Assembly: GCF_032062135.1 (NCBI RefSeq)
Contig: NC_092859.1
Span: 51,833,193-51,897,192 of the forward strand
Source of the DNA: Pyxicephalus adspersus
Lineage: Eukaryota > Chordata > Amphibia > Anura > Pyxicephalidae
Length of the DNA: 64,000 nucleotides
Direction of reading: 5' to 3'
The first letter of the stretch is position 1; each line of letters begins with the position of its first letter. The notes below the pieces were generated by a model that worked only from the letters and a program-made list of their open reading frames with translations, searched no databases and had not been told where the DNA came from. Both the position numbers and the translations under genes were made by a program. Below, piece by piece: positions 1 to 11,119 of this stretch.

Positions 1-1516
1 GGCTTCTAATGTTGGTGGCTGTGTTTATATTATTCACTTATTGTTTGTAAATGTTAAGTAGAAACCCTTACCTTGTGCTATGTCCCAAAATAAATATTTC
101 TTCTATGGTAAATATTTTATACCTGACAACGAAGATGGTATATGTATAGTGTGTGTTTTTATGTTTTTTTTTCTCTAGGTATGTTTTTATAGTACAATTT
201 ACAGACGTGGGTAAAATGTAGTGTTTAGCTGCCACCTAGCATTTTGCAGTGATCTATTCCGGTCACATCTTTATTTAGTTTGTGTGCATGTTTTGGGTCC
301 ACCAGCTCATTCTAAAGAAAGCACAAGCCTTCTACTGTGACTGGAGTCTCATGCATTTCCCAGTCACTATAGTGAAGCGTAAAGCTTTCCTGTTGCAATT
401 ATCATTCCCCAATCTGTTTCTCTTCGTCCTCCCCTCATATTTTAGTTTTGCCCTCCCTTTACGCCCACATGCTGCTTTCTGTGTTGCTATCTTAACCTTC
501 TCAATCCATGTAATAAGTCTGCCTGATTCTCTAGTCAGTTTTGATCTAGTCTGATCATTTTTATTTGGTTATCAGTCTGAAAGCATGGCATGTGTTTTTA
601 ACATATTGTGTCTTTATGACTTTGGGGATAGAGATCTAAATTTACCAACATGTCTGGGGAGGGGGAACAACAAAAAAGTGATTGTTAGTAATTGGTAAGT
701 TGAACTCCTTATCAACTGGCAATGAAACTGGCTAGGCTGTCTGTAAAAAAGATGCTGGGTCTAACCTTACTGTATTTTCTTGGCACTGCTCTGTACTAAA
801 AATATTTTGGTGTGTATTGTCATTTTTACAACCTATAACCTATAGAAAGTTAAAACATAATGCATTGTGAAGATATTACTGGTGTACTTTAAATGTTTGC
901 CCTGGATCATAACCTTTGCTTGCATTTGGTTTCCTTTTTTCCAAGGAAGCCCATTTATTCCTAGTGGAATGGGAACATAATGCACTAAAAATTGAATGTG
1001 GTTGGTCTATTGTGTACTACAACAAGCCATGTAATTTTTTAGTGTATTGTCAGTTGGATACTGCTCAATGTATTTGATGGGTGGTACTGAAAGATGTTAC
1101 ACAATCTTTGCTTTATAACATCACCTCTAAATGGACCCTAAACAATTTTTTTTGATTGGGGGGATTGCTTTTCTGAGCCTAATACAGTATATAGCACTGA
1201 TATATTACACAGCGGTCCATATTGGTGTTACTAGCTGTGGCTTTTGCCATCAGATTCCCCTGCACCATCAAATTTGTTGGCAGCTTGGCTCCAGTGGGGA
1301 TCCTGTCATGGCTTGGTATAAATCCTATTGTACTATTTTATTTGTAAATGGTTTGCTTGCATGAGTAGGCTTCAATTGCATTTGGTAAACCTGTGAGGTG
1401 ACCATTTAATTTTCAAGAATAATTATCTCTAGTGGTTATAAATTGACATCTCTAAAAATGAAAACCCTGGACTACTTGTATTGCCTGCTAAACTATCGTA
1501 ACTTAAAATGTTTTAG
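1..1516 (+). other. HNRNPAB: HNRNPAB upstream intron (partial)
   Basis: This AT-rich stretch has no convincing exon. It ends in a pyrimidine-poor but usable acceptor (tgttttag) at 1516, where the RRM1 exon starts. The acidic N-terminal region that precedes RRM1 in HNRNPAB proteins is not encoded here, so its exon must lie before base 1. Short open frames at 282-554 and 1131-1364 lack coding character. I see no RNA gene or repeat here that I can name. Confidence 0.7.
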
Positions 1517-1685
1517 GAAAATGTTTGTCGGTGGCCTCAGTTGGGACACAAGCAAGAAAGACCTTAAAGATTACTTTTCAAAGTTTGGTGAAGTGACTGA
1601 CTGCACAATCAAAATGGACTCCAATACTGGTCGATCTAGGGGGTTTGGCTTTATTCTGTTTAAGGATGCTTCTAGTGTGGACAAG
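1517..1685 (+). CDS. HNRNPAB: HNRNPAB exon: most of RRM1
   Basis: This 169-nt exon begins with the last base of a codon, then reads [16 protein letters not shown] and onward. It contains both RNP motifs of RRM1 (MFVGGL and RGFGFILF). The donor is aag/gtttgt at 1686. The upstream boundary is the AG at 1515-1516. An open frame continues upstream to 1443, but that part has no family similarity and is intron. Confidence 0.95.
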
Positions 1686-4304
1686 GTTTGTAGTTTGCAG
1701 AGTTCTACCCTTTTTTAAACAAAAAAATCCAAAGTTCTCGACTGCTTAAGGTTCTTTGTTATGACAGGTTCTGGAACAGAAGGAACACAGACTTGATGGG
1801 AGAGTAATTGATCCAAAAAAGGCAATGGCGATGAAAAAGGATCCAATAAAAAAAATATTTGTTGGAGGACTAAACCCAGAAGCAGGTGAAGAGAAGATCA
1901 GGGAATACTTTGGAACATTTGGTGAGGTATGGTTGCTTTCATCCATGCACATGGAGCTTTTTAGAAATCTGCTGAAACCGCATTTAATTGAACATTTTTT
2001 TTTTTTTTTTTTTTTTCCCCTGACCTGCCGTAGGTGGGGTAAAATCCCTTAGACACGTTAAGCATTGAGTATTTTTTTTCCCCCTAATAACGAGGAGGGG
2101 GGGGGGGTATACTGTTTTTAAATGCTTAATGTTTGGCATGCTAGCTTTATTTAAATTGCCCCCTCCTTGCTTTGTAAATTTGCAATATTTTTTAGATTGC
2201 TGACTAGTTTGAATATTTTTAAACCTGCCACTTCTGCAGGTTTAGTTACTGAAAGTAACTACAATTGTTAAAAGGGAGGTGTTGGAAACAAACCTGTCTT
2301 CAATTGGCTGTAGAATACCCAGAAAATTTTAGCTGCATACATCACATGACTGCCCCTTGACCTGTGAGTCCTGAAGATCTGACATGTTCGGATGTAGCCA
2401 GTTGTTTGAATTGTTATACTGTCCGTTCTGAGGTAGATAGGCCTGCTGCCCTAAAGAAAGTATACTAACACGTTAAAAGCTGGTTAATCCAAGGTAAAAC
2501 TTAAGTATCCTAAAAGTAAACAAAGGCAATGTTGCATCTCTGATGTGATTTTTCCTAAATGTTACATGTGATGGCTTGTTCATATTTTTGCATAGTAATC
2601 ATATTAACCAAAATGCTATCTACATTCTTGTCTTGATGTGAGATATTTTGACCATGGTTTAAGGTCTAGGAAAATGACCTTTGGTCGGTGTGTACTGTAG
2701 CCAGACTCCTGTGAACTACCCAGTTAAGTTGCCTGTTCTAGGGTTATACATTTTAGGTACTACCATAACCTAGAGAGGGGAGCTATTTGGAGGACTATGG
2801 TTGAGTGTTAAATATGTATAGTAATACCTAGAATTGTCAGCTTTCTACTTTCTCTGATACTTTCAACTTTTTAATGGTTGCTCTGTATCCGAGACTTGTT
2901 TTTTGTAAAAAGTGTAACTATTGGTTTATTGTAGTGTAATTTAGGCCTAATTTGATGAAACACCCAGGAGTGCTAATGGGCAAGTAACTACCTGGCTTTT
3001 TGCTGCATTTGCAAATTTTGGGTTTAGTTGAAACTGTTCTTTTAAACAAAAAAAAACTGCTTGCAAATGCATAAATGCTTGCATAGTGGTAACCATAGTT
3101 TCCAATTAATATGGATATCACTGGGATGGCAAACTGCTCTTGATTATTGCTTGTAGCATCTGTAAAGTGCATAGATATTGAATTGCCTTCTGCTGTCAAA
3201 AGGGCTGGGGAAGTGTTTATTTTTTAATTTTTTTTTTAAATGGGTTTTTTAAAAACTTTTTAATTACGGTTACAAATGTATCATAAAAAAAGGGAGAAAG
3301 TTACACCTTACAGTGGGGCAAGCTGTCTGTTCTGGTAGCAGAGTGGAAACCAAAAGTATGTAACACAGACACTGATAGCAGAGTTGGCAGTCCCCCAAGT
3401 CTCGCTGAATTTTTGTTTTTAAAGCGGGAAAACTAAATTTTGTTGACTGACTTGGAATTTGCTGCCTTTGCCATGCATTGGCAAAGCTTATTGATTTTAG
3501 AAGGCTTTTATAATTTTGAACCCTAGTTGTCGTAAGTTTTGCGCCAAAACTTGTATACTGAATAATCCCTTTTGCCAATGCTATTTTACAATTTCAGAGG
3601 TATTAGGCACAAAGGCACCCTTACTGACTAACCCTCTGATGCTAAGTGTCTGAATGCTTATTACCAGAAAGAAGGCAGCCTATTCCAGCTGGGGAATGTT
3701 TATGTACAGAAATCTAGAATGACTTGGGTTTTTTTTAACCTTTTTTTATGTGATTTTAAATTTACAGATTGAATCTATTGAACTTCCAATGGATCCAAAA
3801 ACTAACAAACGAAGAGGCTTTGTTTTCATTACATTTAAAGAGGAGGAACCTGTAAAAAAGGTCCTGGAAAAGAAATTCCATAATGTTTCTGGCAGCAAGG
3901 TAATGTCTTTGTTTTCTTTTCTTTTTTTTTTTGTTTGTACTAAAACAGCAGGGGTTTTGGTTGTAATGGTAGACAAATTTTAAACTTTCAGTGTGTAATG
4001 CTTGTGGAACCAATTTCAGCAGAATTAAGGGTACTAACAAAGAAACCCAGTTTTCAAGTGGACCTCAGTCTATTACCTATTAGTCTTTTCTTGCACAAAG
4101 GGGAAACATTTAGTGAGTACATGTTGTAATAAATCTCTAGTGTGGCTTTCTTTTTGCTTTATGTACTTTGTTGTAATGGTCACTTGTAGGTTGGTCAGTA
4201 GGAGCTCTGGGTTTTAAAGTAATCTGCAAATCTTGCACCCTTGCATTTCTTTATACTGAACAATATATAGAGGGTTCCCATGACACTTAAGAAAGCCAGC
4301 AACC

Positions 4305-4339
<35 letters not shown>

Positions 4340-7300
4340 CTACTACACGTTTTGGTTGCATTTCATTTTCTAACGTTTATGGAAGCCACGGTTTCATATA
4401 AAGAAACATCTAGAAAGTGTGTTGCCTAATTCTACTGTCCCAGTGAACTCCAACTGTGTAGGCCCAATTGCAGGCTGCCTTTTACTCAAATGTACAGGAA
4501 TGCAACACACACAAACTTTGCTGAATGTGGATCTATTAGCCTGGTAGGTAAAACAATCTAAATCCTAAATTGCAACTGCAGCTTGAAAGTCCTTTATTTA
4601 GTGAGCATTTTTTAACTGCCTTTGCCCTGCCAAAAAACTTTATTGGGTTATACTGCCATCTACAGAATTAACAGTTGCCAAATAGGATGGCAGCTCCAGG
4701 GGTGTGGCACTAACAGATTCCTGGACATGTCATTGCAAGACGCCAACTAAAAGGTGTCATATTTGGTGTGCATACTTGATGATTTAAAAACCCTAGAGGT
4801 AGCTGTGTAAAGGTTTTCCAGAGACATATTCTCCCTCTTGAATACTACTTTGCATCTGATTCTACTTTTGTTTTAGATTTGACATGGGTAGTGCGTGCAT
4901 GGGTGTCTTATAGTTTTTCTTTTGTTTTTGTTTTAGTGTGAAATAAAGATAGCTCAACCCAAAGAGGTTTATCAGCAACAGTATGGTGGCCGAGGAGGCT
5001 TCGGTGGAAGAGGAACACGAGGTGGAAAAGGTAATGTTAAAATTACAACAGTTTGTAGGTTTCAGTGAAATGACTGCAGTGTCAAAGTGGATACCACGTT
5101 TGTTCATTAATTGTACCTGTACATCTGATTTGTTTCATTTACAGACATTTGGCTAATTAGGTGAGCACAAATGGCAAGGACTTGTACAAGGCTGCTGTGC
5201 TTTATCCTGCAGATATTTTTTTTATTATTGCATCAACCAATATTACATAGCATTGTACATTAAATAGGAGTAGCAAATGACAAGACAGTGACACAGGAGG
5301 AGATTGACAATCGTGAGAGGTTGTGGCAGTTGGATCTTTGCTACTGCCAGTTTAAATTTTAGTGGGTTGAGGAAAAATCATTTGCCCCCTCATGGTTTCA
5401 GTGATGCTAATGGCAAACATTTCCATTGGATATACATTTCAAGTGTTTAAAAAAAGGTATTTATATGGTGCCAACATATTACTGACATGACACAGGAGGA
5501 GAGGACCCTGCCCAGAAGTGCTTGCAATCTACACCTAAAGAAATATGTACACATTAAAATACATAAACTCCATTTTGTGTTGTATCGATGGGGTGGGAAG
5601 GGTTACTGGTATAAACACCAGGTGAAAATACAGGTGAGGAAGAAGTCTTAAAGTTAATGTAATAGTTCCTTTCTATGATGGCTACTATATTACATTTTTG
5701 GTTTTGGCACCAGATTTGGATTATCTAAAAGTGATTAAATGTTACGGTTAGAAAAAAAAATGGTGTTTGAGTTTTGAATTCTCATACAAATGAGGAACAG
5801 CCATAGCAATACAGTAAAGTTCCCTTAATCCTAACGTGTTTCACAATACTTGATACTTTACTCCCTACTTCCCCCTGAAGCAAGTGGGACAGGATGAATG
5901 GTCAGTTTACATACCTTATATAAATAGGTTAGTCAAGAGTTGAAAGTAAGATTTTGTGGAGTAGTTACCCTAATATTTGGACCAAGTGTTTGTATGTATA
6001 GATGCCTGTTATGAGACTGTCAAATGTCCCTTTTTTGTGGAGCAGCCTATTTCAAAGGAAATATTGGTTCCCATTCATAATTTTTCAATTTAAGGGGAAC
6101 TTAATACAGGTCTGTCAAGGCGTTCCAAGCTGTGCTGGGACTTCTTGACCTAAGATGTGGAAAGTGCTTGAGTTGAAAAGATTCAGGGGCAATTTTCAAC
6201 TGCCATTCTGAACTTGGCCATAGAGAATAGTTTCTTTAGAGTAATGTATAAAATCCTTATTGGAAGGAGAGCCCATTGGGGTTTTCTTGCATACCAAGTG
6301 GAACATCATACATGCTGTGTTGGGCAGTTTTATTGACTGTTTTGTTTTGAGTGCTTATGTTGGCTTAAGCGTGCGCAAATGACAGATTATCATAGCGGGT
6401 GCATACAGCACCATGGCATATGTAAGTATAGGCAAATATGGTGCATTCTTAGTTGGTAAGGGGAGTTGCAGCATTCACGCTTCCAAAATCAGATTTTTAA
6501 TGATGGCCATCTACCAGGAATATACCTGCAAGTTTAAGCTTAATGTTAAAGAAACACAAGAGAGGAGGGTTTTTGAAGCAAAATGAAGATATCTTGAAAA
6601 TGATTTCAAGTGATACAAAAACATTGTCAATAGTCCTTTCATAAACCAAATGACTGGACAATATATCATTCAATCTGTAACTTGGCCCTATGGGGGCACT
6701 AGACATGAGACTTCTAACCAGGATATATAACATATAACAAAAATATATCATGTTGCATAGGTATGTTGATGACCCAACATGTTTCCCCCACCTTGGGCTT
6801 CTTCAGGTGTATTGAACATATAGCGAAGTTACACATATTAATTTGACCATATGTACTGTAGGTGCATAATAAATACATAGTGAGTACAAAGTATAACCGT
6901 ACATATAGAAATTATAAAGATTGAAATAACTTTTGTATATCAAAATGAGTAATAATGCTTAAGATAATTACTGGGAGATAGGGGTGTTTAACTCCACTTC
7001 CTTTATTTGATGTTTGGCCATCTTGATTGACCCAGGTGACTTGATTTAGTCCTGGCAGCTCCATTGGTAGACTGTTTCCTAGCAAACACTGCACATGGCA
7101 ATGCTCGGCAAATTTTTACATGAAAGACTGCAATTAGGCAGGCAAGAATGCTTTTCACCTGCCCCTTTCTGCATTGGAGCCTTGTCAGATCCCAAATTTC
7201 AAACCCCAAAATCTTAGACTTTTATTATGGCATTTTGATTTTAGTAATCCCAAAGCAAACCTAGTGAAAACTCTAGCTCAAAAATTGCCAGGACTTGGTA

Positions 7301-8080
7301 CTAACTGACAAAAGAAACTTGCCATATCTGTGCGTACTTGTGGATTATGGGAGAAGCTTACCACCCACAGCATTAGGTTCTGCTTTAAGGGCGAAAGGAA
7401 ATAGCTGCCGTTATGCTTCCTTTTACAAATGCTGAAAGCAACATACTTTTGCAGCCGCTTTTAATGTCTCCTCCTCAACTTCTATCTTGACATAAAGAAT
7501 CCCAGCTATTAGAGCGGTTTAATTGAACACTCTTTAATTTTAATTCTTTAAATCAGGATGGGTTTATTTCTTGTCCTTAAATATCTTTACTGTCTTAAAT
7601 CCATGTCCCCAGTGTTCATATTCCTAAAGTCTCAACTTAAACTTACAGGTCAGGGGCAGAACTGGAATCAAGGCTACAACAACTACTGGAGTCAAGGGTA
7701 TGGAAATCAAGGTTATGGAGGCTATGGCAACTATGACTATTCTGGATATGGGTATTATGGATATGGGCCTGGATATGACTACAGTAAGTACTAGATTTTT
7801 TTTTATAATGCATACATATTTTTCTTTTTTTTTTTTTTTTTATACCCCCATTCATTAATTTATTCATCAATCCATTTTACCTTTGAAATTGTTAATGTGG
7901 CAACATGACTTGCCTTTAACAAAGTACCATTTTTTTTTTGTGGGGTTTGTTGCTTTAACCAGTTGGCATTTATGGTTGGACAAAATAACTGACTTCCATA
8001 TATTTGTAGGTCAGGGCAGTGCAAGCTATGGAAAAGCCCCTAGACGTGGTGGTCATCAAAATAACTACAAGCCATATTGA
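1517..8080 (+). CDS. HNRNPAB: HNRNPAB, heterogeneous nuclear ribonucleoprotein A/B (5'-partial, six coding exons)
   Basis: This gene encodes an RNA- and single-stranded-DNA-binding protein of the hnRNP A/B-D family, acting in mRNA packaging, splicing, localisation and transcription. The exons are 1517-1685, 1768-1926, 3768-3899, 4937-5030, 7649-7783 and 8010-8080, all with GT/AG borders. Joined they give 252 residues. These are RRM1 (RNP2 KMFVGGL; RNP1 [10 protein letters not shown]), a short linker, RRM2 (RNP2 [11 protein letters not shown]1 [10 protein letters not shown]), an RGG-like Gly/Arg segment, a Gly/Tyr-rich segment and the C-terminal tail [12 protein letters not shown]. The linker [10 protein letters not shown] and the segment [10 protein letters not shown] match HNRNPAB rather than its paralogues HNRNPD and HNRNPDL, which differ there from memory. 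The start codon lies outside the window. No frameshift or internal stop is seen, so the gene looks functional. Confidence 0.96.
1768..1926 (+). CDS. HNRNPAB: HNRNPAB exon: end of RRM1, linker, start of RRM2
   Basis: This 159-nt exon in phase 0 starts [18 protein letters not shown], runs through the inter-RRM linker and gives RNP2 of RRM2 (KKIFVGGL), then [13 protein letters not shown]. The acceptor is atgacag/g and the donor gag/gtatgg. The intron before it is only 82 bp (1686-1767), the shortest in the gene. Confidence 0.95.
1995..2107 (+). repeat. Homopolymer runs in HNRNPAB intron (T and G tracts)
   Basis: A T run of about 22 bases starts near 1995, and a G run of about a dozen bases lies near 2096-2107. 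Both are low-complexity intronic tracts with no coding meaning. Confidence 0.85.
3768..3899 (+). CDS. HNRNPAB: HNRNPAB exon: core of RRM2
   Basis: This 132-nt exon in phase 0 encodes [18 protein letters not shown] and onward, including RNP1 (RGFVFITF) and [14 protein letters not shown], ending SGSK. The acceptor is atttacag and the donor aag/gtaatg. The upstream intron is 1.84 kb (1927-3767), AT-rich, and contains no recognised gene. Confidence 0.96.
4307..4337 (+). repeat. Uninterrupted 31-base C tract in HNRNPAB intron
   Basis: Thirty-one consecutive C residues lie in the intron between the exons ending at 3899 and starting at 4937. The transcript would carry an oligo-C tract, and the opposite strand an oligo-G tract. 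Confidence 0.95.
4937..5030 (+). CDS. HNRNPAB: HNRNPAB exon: end of RRM2 and RGG-like segment
   Basis: This 94-nt exon starts [18 protein letters not shown] and ends in a Gly/Arg-rich stretch ([14 protein letters not shown]). It stops after the first base of a Gly codon (phase 1), at aaag/gtaatg. The acceptor is a strong pyrimidine tract followed by AG at 4936. Confidence 0.95.
5210..5562 (-). mobile_element. Two L2-type LINE 3' tails, antisense, in HNRNPAB intron
   Basis: Bases 5216-5320 and 5448-5562 resemble each other and the copies at 20285, 38600 and (sense) 28750. They share a TAA/ATT-rich end, a block reading roughly tatagtgccaacatatta, then acacaggaggagaggaccctgcc and gcttacaatct. 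This is the widespread 3' terminus of frog and fish L2-like LINEs, here reverse-complemented. No coding part remains. Confidence 0.65.
6480..6960. repeat. Dispersed repeat with tttcccccac...gggcttcttcagg core
   Basis: The core at about 6776-6810 resembles a block at about 61645-61675 (gcgtttttcccc..gggcttcctcagg). I recall this as a recurrent amphibian repeat motif but cannot assign a class. The minus-strand open frames over this interval have no recognised similarity. Confidence 0.35.
7649..7783 (+). CDS. HNRNPAB: HNRNPAB Gly/Tyr-rich cassette exon
   Basis: This 135-nt exon of phase 1-1 encodes [17 protein letters not shown], then repeated GYG/YGNY/YGYYGYG units ending GYDY. Because it is symmetric and a multiple of three, exons 4937-5030 and 8010-8080 can be joined directly in frame. 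In mammals the corresponding exon of HNRNPAB is alternatively spliced, giving long and short (about 42 and 37 kDa) isoforms. The acceptor is acttacag and the donor a/gtaagt. The Gly/Tyr-rich composition is a low-complexity prion-like domain, typical of hnRNPs. Confidence 0.95.
8010..8080 (+). CDS. HNRNPAB: HNRNPAB last coding exon
   Basis: This exon encodes the C-terminal tail [20 protein letters not shown] plus KPY and a TGA stop at 8078-8080. The basic [12 protein letters not shown] ending is a hallmark of the HNRNPAB/HNRNPD group and resembles a PY-type nuclear import signal. The acceptor is tttgtag/g. The intron before it (7784-8009) is 226 bp and T-rich. Confidence 0.96.
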
Positions 8081-8580
8081 ACACTTCAGGTATGCAGTGG
8101 CAGTGTCTGCGTTGCAGAGAAAATGGAATTCTGACTGGATATTGTATTACAGCTATATTAGTACAAACTGATCTTGTTAGGCTATCATGTAAGATTCCTT
8201 GGATCTGTTCAGATGTTCATTATTTAAATTTTTGCAAGAGATTAATTGCTGATTTTATCACTAGGTAAAAAAACTGAACTGATTGGGGTCTGCTTAAACT
8301 GCAGCTCTGCATCTTGGGACTGCCTCTTGGAGTTAAGTATGGACTCTGTTACTCCAGTTGTACAGAACAACTCGTCCTAGGGAACCAGTGTCATTTTTCC
8401 ACTTTTTTTTATTTTGTATTGTTTTGTGTCATACATTTCCAGTTCTGGAAGTGTTAATTTTACTGTACTTTTTGGTACCTTTTTGGATTCTAATGTATTG
8501 TAAGGTATTTTACATGTGCGGATTCTCCATAACATTTTGAAGCTATCCAAGCTTTTGAAATAAAACAACTTTGAGTAGCC
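8081..8580 (+). other. HNRNPAB: HNRNPAB 3' UTR
   Basis: This untranslated region runs from the stop codon to the likely cleavage site. A consensus-like donor (cag/gtatgc) sits 9 nt after the stop, with possible acceptors at 8150 and 8304, so a 3' UTR intron is possible. The middle is T-rich. Confidence 0.8.
8559..8564 (+). terminator. HNRNPAB: HNRNPAB polyadenylation signal AATAAA
   Basis: A canonical AATAAA is followed about 20-35 nt later by a GT-rich element (cttcgtgtgtg), placing cleavage near 8575-8585. No better signal occurs between the stop codon and this point. Confidence 0.8.
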
Positions 8581-8584
8581 TGTC

Positions 8585-8996
8585 TTCGTGTGTGAAATTG
8601 TATTTAGTAGACAGGAACAAAAGACAATATTACAGAATTGGGCCTCAGTGCAGTCTAATTATACTACAGACATTCTAGTTGGCAAGTAACAGTGCAATTG
8701 TCTACATCATTGGCTGTTGGAATTGTTTGCTCTTGCTAAATGTAGGAAGGATTGTACATTCACTTTGCCATCTAGCAGTCTTGAAGCAATGCTTTATGCA
8801 TAAACCATTCTATACATATAGAATGCTTATTATGGTTTATTTGGATAGCGCAAATACACCTCAAAGAATAGCTTGAAAATGAAGCTGCTGTTATGTTGCC
8901 AGAGGACATACAGAGGATGTCAAACGTCATCCCCTCCATATCACACAACCATCGGTCTTCCCAAATTGGGCAATCGGCGGTGCAAGCACATCCACT
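8585..8996. other. Intergenic, nothing recognised
   Basis: This is unique-looking AT-rich sequence just after the HNRNPAB polyA site. I found no tail-to-tail neighbour gene. In mammals PHYKPL follows HNRNPAB, but I see no exon of it here. Confidence 0.5.
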
Positions 8997-9158
8997 ATGC
9001 CTAAGACCACGGCTGACTCAACTCCCAAGACGGCCATATTGGGGAGAAAGATTACCAAGTACACAGACTTGGCATCAGGTAGTTCCAACCCAAAGGGAGC
9101 GCTGCTGGGTCTCCCACACGATGGGGAGCAGGAGGAGATGAAAAGATGTAGATGGTAG
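8997..9158 (+). pseudogene. Possible L1-type ORF1 N-terminal fragment
   Basis: A 53-codon frame begins MPKTTADSTPKT and is polar and Lys/Thr/Ser-rich, like the variable start of L1 ORF1 proteins. It ends at TAG with no downstream RRM or coiled coil. The assignment rests on composition only. Confidence 0.2.
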
Positions 9159-9544
9159 ATTCATATTTAATAATAAACATTATGCAGCATGACAATTGTC
9201 TAATAAAACTTTTACATAAGCATAGAGTCCATCTATGCTTACATAACAGGTGAGTTTACAATATATAGTCGGTATTATAGAAAAATTAATACAGTATATT
9301 CAAATATGATATTCTCAAAATAAAACATTATTATACAAATCATGTGCTTAAATTTATTGTCACAAACTTACCAATTAACTATTACAAAAGTATATTATAC
9401 TAATCTCGATTATTACCAAAAAAATCAAGACTTGAAATCTTGATTATCTTGAAAGATAAGGTCAATAAGTCACATGCTACCTAAAAATGGATTAATGCAT
9501 TACATCCAAGTTCTAAAAATAAGATTATGATACCACTCCAACAT

Positions 9545-9732
9545 ATTTATAAGAAGGGTTTAAAACTCATAGCATCATTTAACATCCCAATCCATTTTAG
9601 TTCACACTTGAGAAGACGTTTATCAAAATCTCCCCCTTTTTCACACGGATAAATATGATCTAAGGCTGCAAATGATAGTACATTGGTGTAAAATTGTGAA
9701 ATGTGCCTACATGGTGGGCAATCAGAGTAATG
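9545..9732 (-). mobile_element. Penelope-like element, end of GIY-YIG endonuclease (fragment A)
   Basis: Reverse-strand translation, allowing one frame change, gives HHVGTFHNFTP, then GGDFDKRLLKCELKWIGMLN. This matches the C-terminal part of the Penelope GIY-YIG domain, where a GGD....LL..E..WI..LN pattern is typical. The Cys-rich YIG core is not present. The AT-rich stretch 9160-9545 is probably its 3' UTR. Confidence 0.55.
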
Positions 9733-9734
9733 AC

Positions 9735-10695
9735 TTTGCCATTAGTAAAAGAATGTGTTCATATATTTGTTTACATAGTGATCTTAGTCTTCCCAATGTC
9801 AATACTAGCTCATATGCAGAGGATATTTTCAAAACATCAGAGAGACATTCAATCTGGGATTCTGAAATCCATCTACATTGAGTGCAGGTGTTAGTTACTT
9901 ATAATATATACGTCTAGTCTTAGATATGGGAGCCAAAACATCAGCGACTCCACCAGATTGTGACAAAGTGAATGTGGTCTGCGATATGCTACTTCAGGAT
10001 ATGTTTTATTAAATTTAGAAACAATGGGATTAGAGGTGAGTATTGACCAGTGTTTTGGAATAAGATCTAATTACCTGATCTTATGACAAAAGTATTTAGT
10101 AATGCTTTAACTGTGTGTGTGTGTAGCCAAAGAGTTTTTTGGGTGTGAAGTATGTTGATCATAAATTTACCTTACTATGGGATCTTTTAAGTATTTTTTT
10201 TTTACTGTTACCTATCTCATAAATCTTGCCTGACATTTAACTCCTCATTAGTACGGTTGCACTTGAACCGTAAATACTGACATACTGTCAATGAGAAGTT
10301 TGGGATGTGAACTACCAGCGTGAAGGATGATATTGCCTGATGTCTCCTTACAGAACTTTGAGATTAATGTATTTGTCTTGGCCTACTTTATGTGTCAGAT
10401 CAAGAATTATTATTATTATTAAACAGGAACATCTATTCAAAAGATGAATGCTTGCGTTGTGGCTCGCTATTGTCCAACATCACTTTTAGAGGGAGATTTC
10501 ATGCAAACAAATTGATATCTTTAAGTAAATCAAATGGATCCATTTGGAATGGATTGGATGCAACATTGTGTGGGCCAAAAGGAGAGGCCTAACTTAAAAG
10601 TTTTCAATTTCCTCTGATGAAAATTTATAACTGGAAAGATTAATAACATCTAGGGAAGATTGGGAGGAAGTGTCTTGGTCATGTATTGTTTTATT
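9735..10695. other. Intergenic, probably decayed repeats
   Basis: The sequence is AT-rich with no domain that I recognise. Some may be older Penelope or 3' UTR sequence, given its flanks. Confidence 0.4.
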
Positions 10696-10696
10696 G

Positions 10697-10768
10697 GGGC
10701 TGATTTATTAAAGCTCTCCAAGCCTAGAGAGAATACTCTTTCATCAGTGAAGCTGGGTGATCCCTGTG
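10697..10768 (+). mobile_element. MITE end, ctgatttattaaagctctcc family (copy 1)
   Basis: The block ctgatttattaaagctctcc, followed by atcagtgaagctgggtgatc, is the terminus of a palindromic MITE that is abundant in ranoid frogs as I recall it. Its reverse complement ends the copies at 17330-17505 and 57560-57715. The following 10769-11061 is an open frame of 90-odd codons without recognised similarity. Confidence 0.55.
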
Positions 10769-11119
10769 GCATGTGTTCTGCACCACCGTGGGTACAGAGC
10801 ACGTGCTACAACTCCTGTAGGGCCATAAGTACAGTAAACTCGCTTCCGTTGATTAGTCGAGAAAAGGGAAACCCTATGATGGCTCAAACTTTTGCAGGGT
10901 TTTCCTTTTCTCAGCCATTTAGCACTATAGGTGAATGGGGAGACGTGTCCTCATTTTCCCACTGGTGCCTGGGGATCCCACACTGTCAGGAGTCCCATGG
11001 CTATGCTCATGTCATGAATGCAGCCGTGGGAATCATCCTTTCATCGTGGGATAACCTGTAAAAAGTAAGTTTAACACAGTTAAGCACAAAACACACACCT
11101 AATAAAATATACTATTATT

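Noticed and set aside
282..554. 90-codon + frame in the HNRNPAB upstream intron.
   Set aside because: Composition is Phe/Leu/Ser-rich from T-rich DNA, with no domain or supporting splice structure.
1443..1516. N-terminal extension of the HNRNPAB exon upstream of 1517.
   Set aside because: The frame is open, but the residues do not match the acidic N-terminus of the family, and an AG acceptor precedes the conserved KMFVGG.
10660..11061. 133-codon + strand open frame.
   Set aside because: Its start overlaps a MITE terminus (10697-10768), and the rest has no domain or coding character that I can identify.
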